This document shows, in pieces, positions 61,131-64,000 of a stretch of DNA of 64,000 nucleotides. How positions within the stretch are numbered: the stretch's first letter is position 1; every line of letters begins with the position of its first letter. The notes beneath the pieces are model-generated. The model made no database searches and was not told the origin of the DNA. It saw nothing but the letters and a program-made list of their open reading frames with translations. Location of the stretch: NCBI GenBank assembly GCA_026225945.1, contig JAMJFZ010000239.1, positions 29,486,001 to 29,550,000 on the forward strand. The letters are read 5' to 3'. This DNA is from Cricetomys ansorgei (lineage: Eukaryota > Chordata > Mammalia > Rodentia > Nesomyidae). The position numbers and the translations under genes were made by a program.

Positions 61131-61406
61131 CGTTCCCTATCATCACTAATATGTGTTTTCAACTTTAAAAATGAACAATCTGAAGGCTGTTTCTATGTCC
61201 TTGGGGTTGTCTAGTTCAGTATTCCTTAGTCAAATTTATTTATATTTTACAGTTATATGACAGCATCTATGTCTCGCATAAAGAAGATTTCCACTAACTC
61301 ATATTAAAATTTTATACACATTTCAATGTTTACCTTCTGAAGATTTTCTTTTTTCAGGAAAAAAAAATCTTTTCTCTAATTTCACATATCCTAATTGGAT
61401 ATTAGA

Positions 61407-61612
61407 AGCTAGGTAGATAGGTATATGATAATATAAATACATTGATGATTGATAGCTAGCTAGATTGATTGATTGATGATATACAGATATATAGACAAAA
61501 GTTAGATGGTGGTAGATGAATGGATGGCTAGAGGATAGATATATGATAGATAAATAAATAGATAGATGATGGTAGACAGATAGATAGATTATAGATAGAT
61601 AGAAATAGACAC
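61407..61612. repeat. degenerate (GATA/GATT)n array
   Basis: GATAGCTAGCTAGATTGATTG followed by GATAGATAG-type runs with many interruptions. The Tyr-Leu-Ser-Ile minus frame at 61323-61688 is its translation. Confidence 0.9.
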
Positions 61613-61774
61613 AGAGGAGGAAGAGGGAGAAAGAATGAGACAAACAGATAAATTTTGCTAACCATTTCACGGGACACTGCAATGACATTGAAGGAACATG
61701 TGAGAATGTGCACTTTCCTAATTATCCTATCGACTTGTGGTACTTTAGATTTAGTACAAGCCTGAGAAGCAGCT

Positions 61775-61905
61775 ACAAATTGCCCTCTCTTTTTTGCTCA
61801 TGAAAAACAGAGACCCAGTAAAGATAAATATTTTTCCTCAGAGTAAGAGTATTGGAGACCCAGGATTTAATACTGATATTGAACTTCTGAGTTTAGATTA
61901 TATTC
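61775..61905 (+). mobile_element. possible MIR relic
   Basis: CATGAAAAACAGAGACCCAG, TAAAGATAAATATTTTTCCTC, AGAGTAAGAG and GAGACCCAGGATTTAATACTG could be the MIR core order (GAGGAAACTGAGGCCCAGAG, TTAAGTGACTTGCCCAAGG, AGCCAGGATTTGAACC). Strongly diverged. Confidence 0.4.
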
Positions 61906-62269
61906 CATAAACCATTAATTTTCAGTCTTAAAAAAAGTGAAGGATATTTAAATAAGCATAAAATGTAAGGAATTCAGAAAGATCATAGTTTAAGTTTGTG
62001 TGGTTGTTCCTAATGGGAGAATAAAGCAACAATACCTCCTGGTGTGGGACTGGTTTTTTTAACCAGCTTTCACTTAGCAACTGCATCAGACCTTTCTGGA
62101 GGAATCCAGATGCAATGATAACACATGTTCTGTGTCATTTAAGCCAGTGATAAACAAATAAATAAGACATGAACACTCTCTTCTTTTTAAAACAATATGT
62201 TACTTGATTCAGAACTAAAAAGAATCGTTAAGTCACATTCTTAATTTTTTCATGTACGTATTTACAAGC

Positions 62270-62602
62270 ATAGTAGTTCTCCTACTATGGCAGCTCACCA
62301 ACGAAGACAAGAAGGCATGTTCTTACATGCAAACCCTGCCAGAGCTCAGTAGAGGGAACCACCGTCATGGCAACTGCCATACTAGACAGTGGAACCCTGA
62401 GTGTCTGAACTCAGGTGATTTTATTGATACAGAATTCCTCAGGTGTTCTACTAATAATATGTGCAGATCACGAGCAAACAAACACCACCGCATAAAAACA
62501 ACATCCACAGACAATACAAAATGCCAAGGGCAAAATAGCCCTTTTCCCAAGAGTGCACAAAGCAACTATTTTATACAAAACTAAAAATAAACTTCCATAA
62601 CA
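62270..62602 (-). mobile_element. LTR family A, copy 3, solo LTR
   Basis: Matches copies 1 and 2 over its length (TATGGCAGCTCACCAACG, AAACCCTGCCAGAGCTCAG, AGAGGGAACCACCGTCATGG, GTGGAACCCTGAGTGTCTGA, AATTCCTCAGGTG). TACAAGC lies on both sides (62263-62269 and 62603-62609), giving a 6-7 bp target duplication. The minus-strand AATAAA (complement of 62420-62425) is intact. Minus frame 62365-62565 shares translated words with that of copy 1 because both are this LTR. Confidence 0.8.
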
Positions 62603-62955
62603 TACAAGCTTAGTGTATACAAAATACACATTTGTATAATAACAATAGCAACTTACAAGAAGCCTATCATCTATATTATATGTGTATATAATGTGAAAGT
62701 AAGTCATTGTGAGATGCACCGGAGTGATGGATGCTTGTTTCTGTAAAGGATGCTTCATCAGCCATGTGTTTCCATTCTGTTTATGTCATCGACACACTCA
62801 CCCATAGCCTGATCTTGAAACAGTACTTTCCCAAATACTCAACATGTAGATCTGATTTCAACTAAACTACCAATCTTTCCTAGTTTGAGGATATCTTGGG
62901 AAATTCTCCAGTATGCCCCAAATTTTGGGGAGCAGGGATAAGATACCCTAGTTGA
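62603..62955. other. unassigned spacer
   Basis: No recognised feature. Confidence 0.5.
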
Positions 62956-63175
62956 AAACTGGTCCATTCTGGAACTGAAGAGATGGATCAGAGATTAAGA
63001 GCATTGGGTGTGATCCAGAAGAACCAGGTTCAATTCCAAGAATTCACATCAAAGAACAAATTTGTCTATGTCTACAGTTCCATGGGTTCTAACATCCTCC
63101 TCTGACCTCTGAGAACATTACATGTACATGACACACTGACCTACATGCAGGCAAAACATCCATACACATAAACTG
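62956..63175 (+). mobile_element. B3-type SINE
   Basis: CTGAAGAGATGGATCAGAG, TTAAGAGCATTGGGTGTGATCC, AGAAGAACCAGGTTCAATTCC, CTCCTCTGACCTCTGAGAAC and CATGCAGGCAAAACATCCATACACATAAA give the whole B3 order from tRNA-like head to tail. Confidence 0.88.
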
Positions 63176-63854
63176 GTATGTTCTAAGAATTGGAAACTTA
63201 CTTCAAATAAGTTATATGAAAGGACACATGTTTCAGAGCATGAAAAGTAGATAAATATACTTTAAGTCAGTTACAGGGTAGAGCATTTCAGCATCTTAAA
63301 AACACTATCATATGTTACTACAAAAATCTTGTATTTAAGAGAATTTATGATGGTTGTATCCTAACACTTTCCTAAAATAACTTCTGTCTTTTAGCTATGG
63401 AACTGAAAATAAGATGTGGGATTAACTTCTTTTTGAGAGCCTCAATTCATACATAAGTAGCATTTGTTACCACAGAGTTTGTGTTCTCATTCATGAACAG
63501 TGGAGGGTCAAGAATTAGAAGAGTTTACTTGAAGGCATTTAGATGGCTCTGAGTGTCCTAAAGATATTTGCCTGTAGAAGCAATTATCCCTCACTCATCC
63601 TATAGGATCTTCCTGCCTAACTGACAACAATATAATCTTTTAATTACAAGAATAGTAACAAAATACACCTCCTTTATGTAAGAATATACCAATTCTTCTG
63701 TCTGTTCCATGTATCGTTCCTCATTGTTTCCCTAAATATTTATCTAGAGTCGGGTTCTCAAAAATTCTCAGAGGCAAATACAAAATTAATCCAGAAAAGA
63801 AAAAATAAAAAAAAGATTTTCAATATATTTTTTGGCAAAAAACATATGTTTAGG
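63176..63854. other. unassigned AT-rich sequence
   Basis: No recognised gene or element. A-rich runs near 63796-63816. Confidence 0.5.
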
Positions 63855-64000
63855 TGAACACACGGGAGAGGACAGCTTGCCTTGTGAATGTGAAGACCAG
63901 AGTTTGATCCCCAGAACCTACATAAAAATGCAGTTGTGAGAGAATGTGTTTATGGTCACAGCGCTTGGGATAAAAGATAAGCAGATCCCCTTGGGCTTGC
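63855..64000 (+). mobile_element. B4-type SINE, cut by the window end
   Basis: GGGAGAGGACAGCTTGCCTTG, AGTTTGATCCCCAGAACCTAC, ATAAAAATGCAGTTGTGAG, CACAGCGCTTGGGATAAAAG and GCAGATCCCCTTGGGCTTGC: a tRNA-like left half followed by the start of a B1-like right half that runs off the window. Confidence 0.68.

Noticed and set aside
62365..62565. Similar short minus frames here and at 1522-1707, suggesting a small gene family
   Set aside because: Both lie inside copies of the same family A LTR, so their similarity is that of the LTR.

Overview
This is AT-rich nuclear DNA from a muroid rodent. The evidence is the repeat content: B1, B2/B3-type, B4 and ID-like SINEs, Lx-like L1 3' ends, rodent-type class II endogenous retrovirus (ERV) LTRs, plus old mammalian relics (MIR, L2, MLT1, L1M). 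Family names were assigned by eye from remembered consensus features, so they are less certain than the coordinates. I cannot fix the species; nothing proves Mus or Rattus.

I find no convincing protein-coding gene, tRNA, rRNA or CpG-island promoter. Almost all long open frames are translated microsatellites, antisense repeats or chance frames in AT-rich DNA. The window reads as intergenic (gene-desert) or deep intronic sequence. The one exon-like candidate lies on the minus strand at 24793-25058, behind a good splice acceptor.

Layout. 1-2.0 kb: ERV-like sequence ending in a minus-strand LTR (family A), with a decayed primer-binding-site-like motif beside it. 2.4-3.0 kb: antisense L1 3' end carrying a CA/CG tract. 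3.6-4.0 kb: twelve perfect telomere hexamers, then a 162-nt all-purine tract. 4-19 kb: mostly unassigned DNA with scattered SINEs, a family A solo LTR (9.1 kb), a family B LTR fragment (12.8 kb) and L1 tails. 19.5-22.4 kb: a B1 with a 15-bp target duplication, a GATA array, B1 remnants, a DR1 nuclear-receptor motif and a MIR. 22.4-33.7 kb: about 11 kb in which I recognise only simple repeats. 34.7-38 kb: a dense retroelement cluster with nested insertions. 38.9-46.4 kb: SINEs, an old L1M split by a SINE, a complete family B solo LTR (43.1 kb) and a family C repeat. 47.9-50.3 kb: two further family C copies, one split by a family B LTR. 52-55.5 kb: SINE, L2 and MLT1 relics. 55.5-59.1 kb: another repeat-poor stretch. 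59.1-64 kb: a family C-like repeat, an L1 tail, a tetranucleotide array, a family A solo LTR and two SINEs, the last cut by the window end.

For this report, family A is an LTR of about 330 bp (copies at 1.5, 9.1 and 62.3 kb). Family B is an LTR of about 720-850 bp with two B1-head-like units inside (12.8, 43.1 and 49.4 kb). Family C is a common rodent dispersed repeat of about 400 bp recognised by a GTCAACTTGAC-like head and an AATAAACC-like tail (18.3, 35.2, 44.9, 47.9 and 49.1 kb, with a related unit at 59.1 kb). The best observations are the perfect interstitial telomere tract beside a triplex-prone purine tract, the family B LTRs that share SINE-derived sequence, the nested insertions with readable junctions, and the long repeat-poor block.
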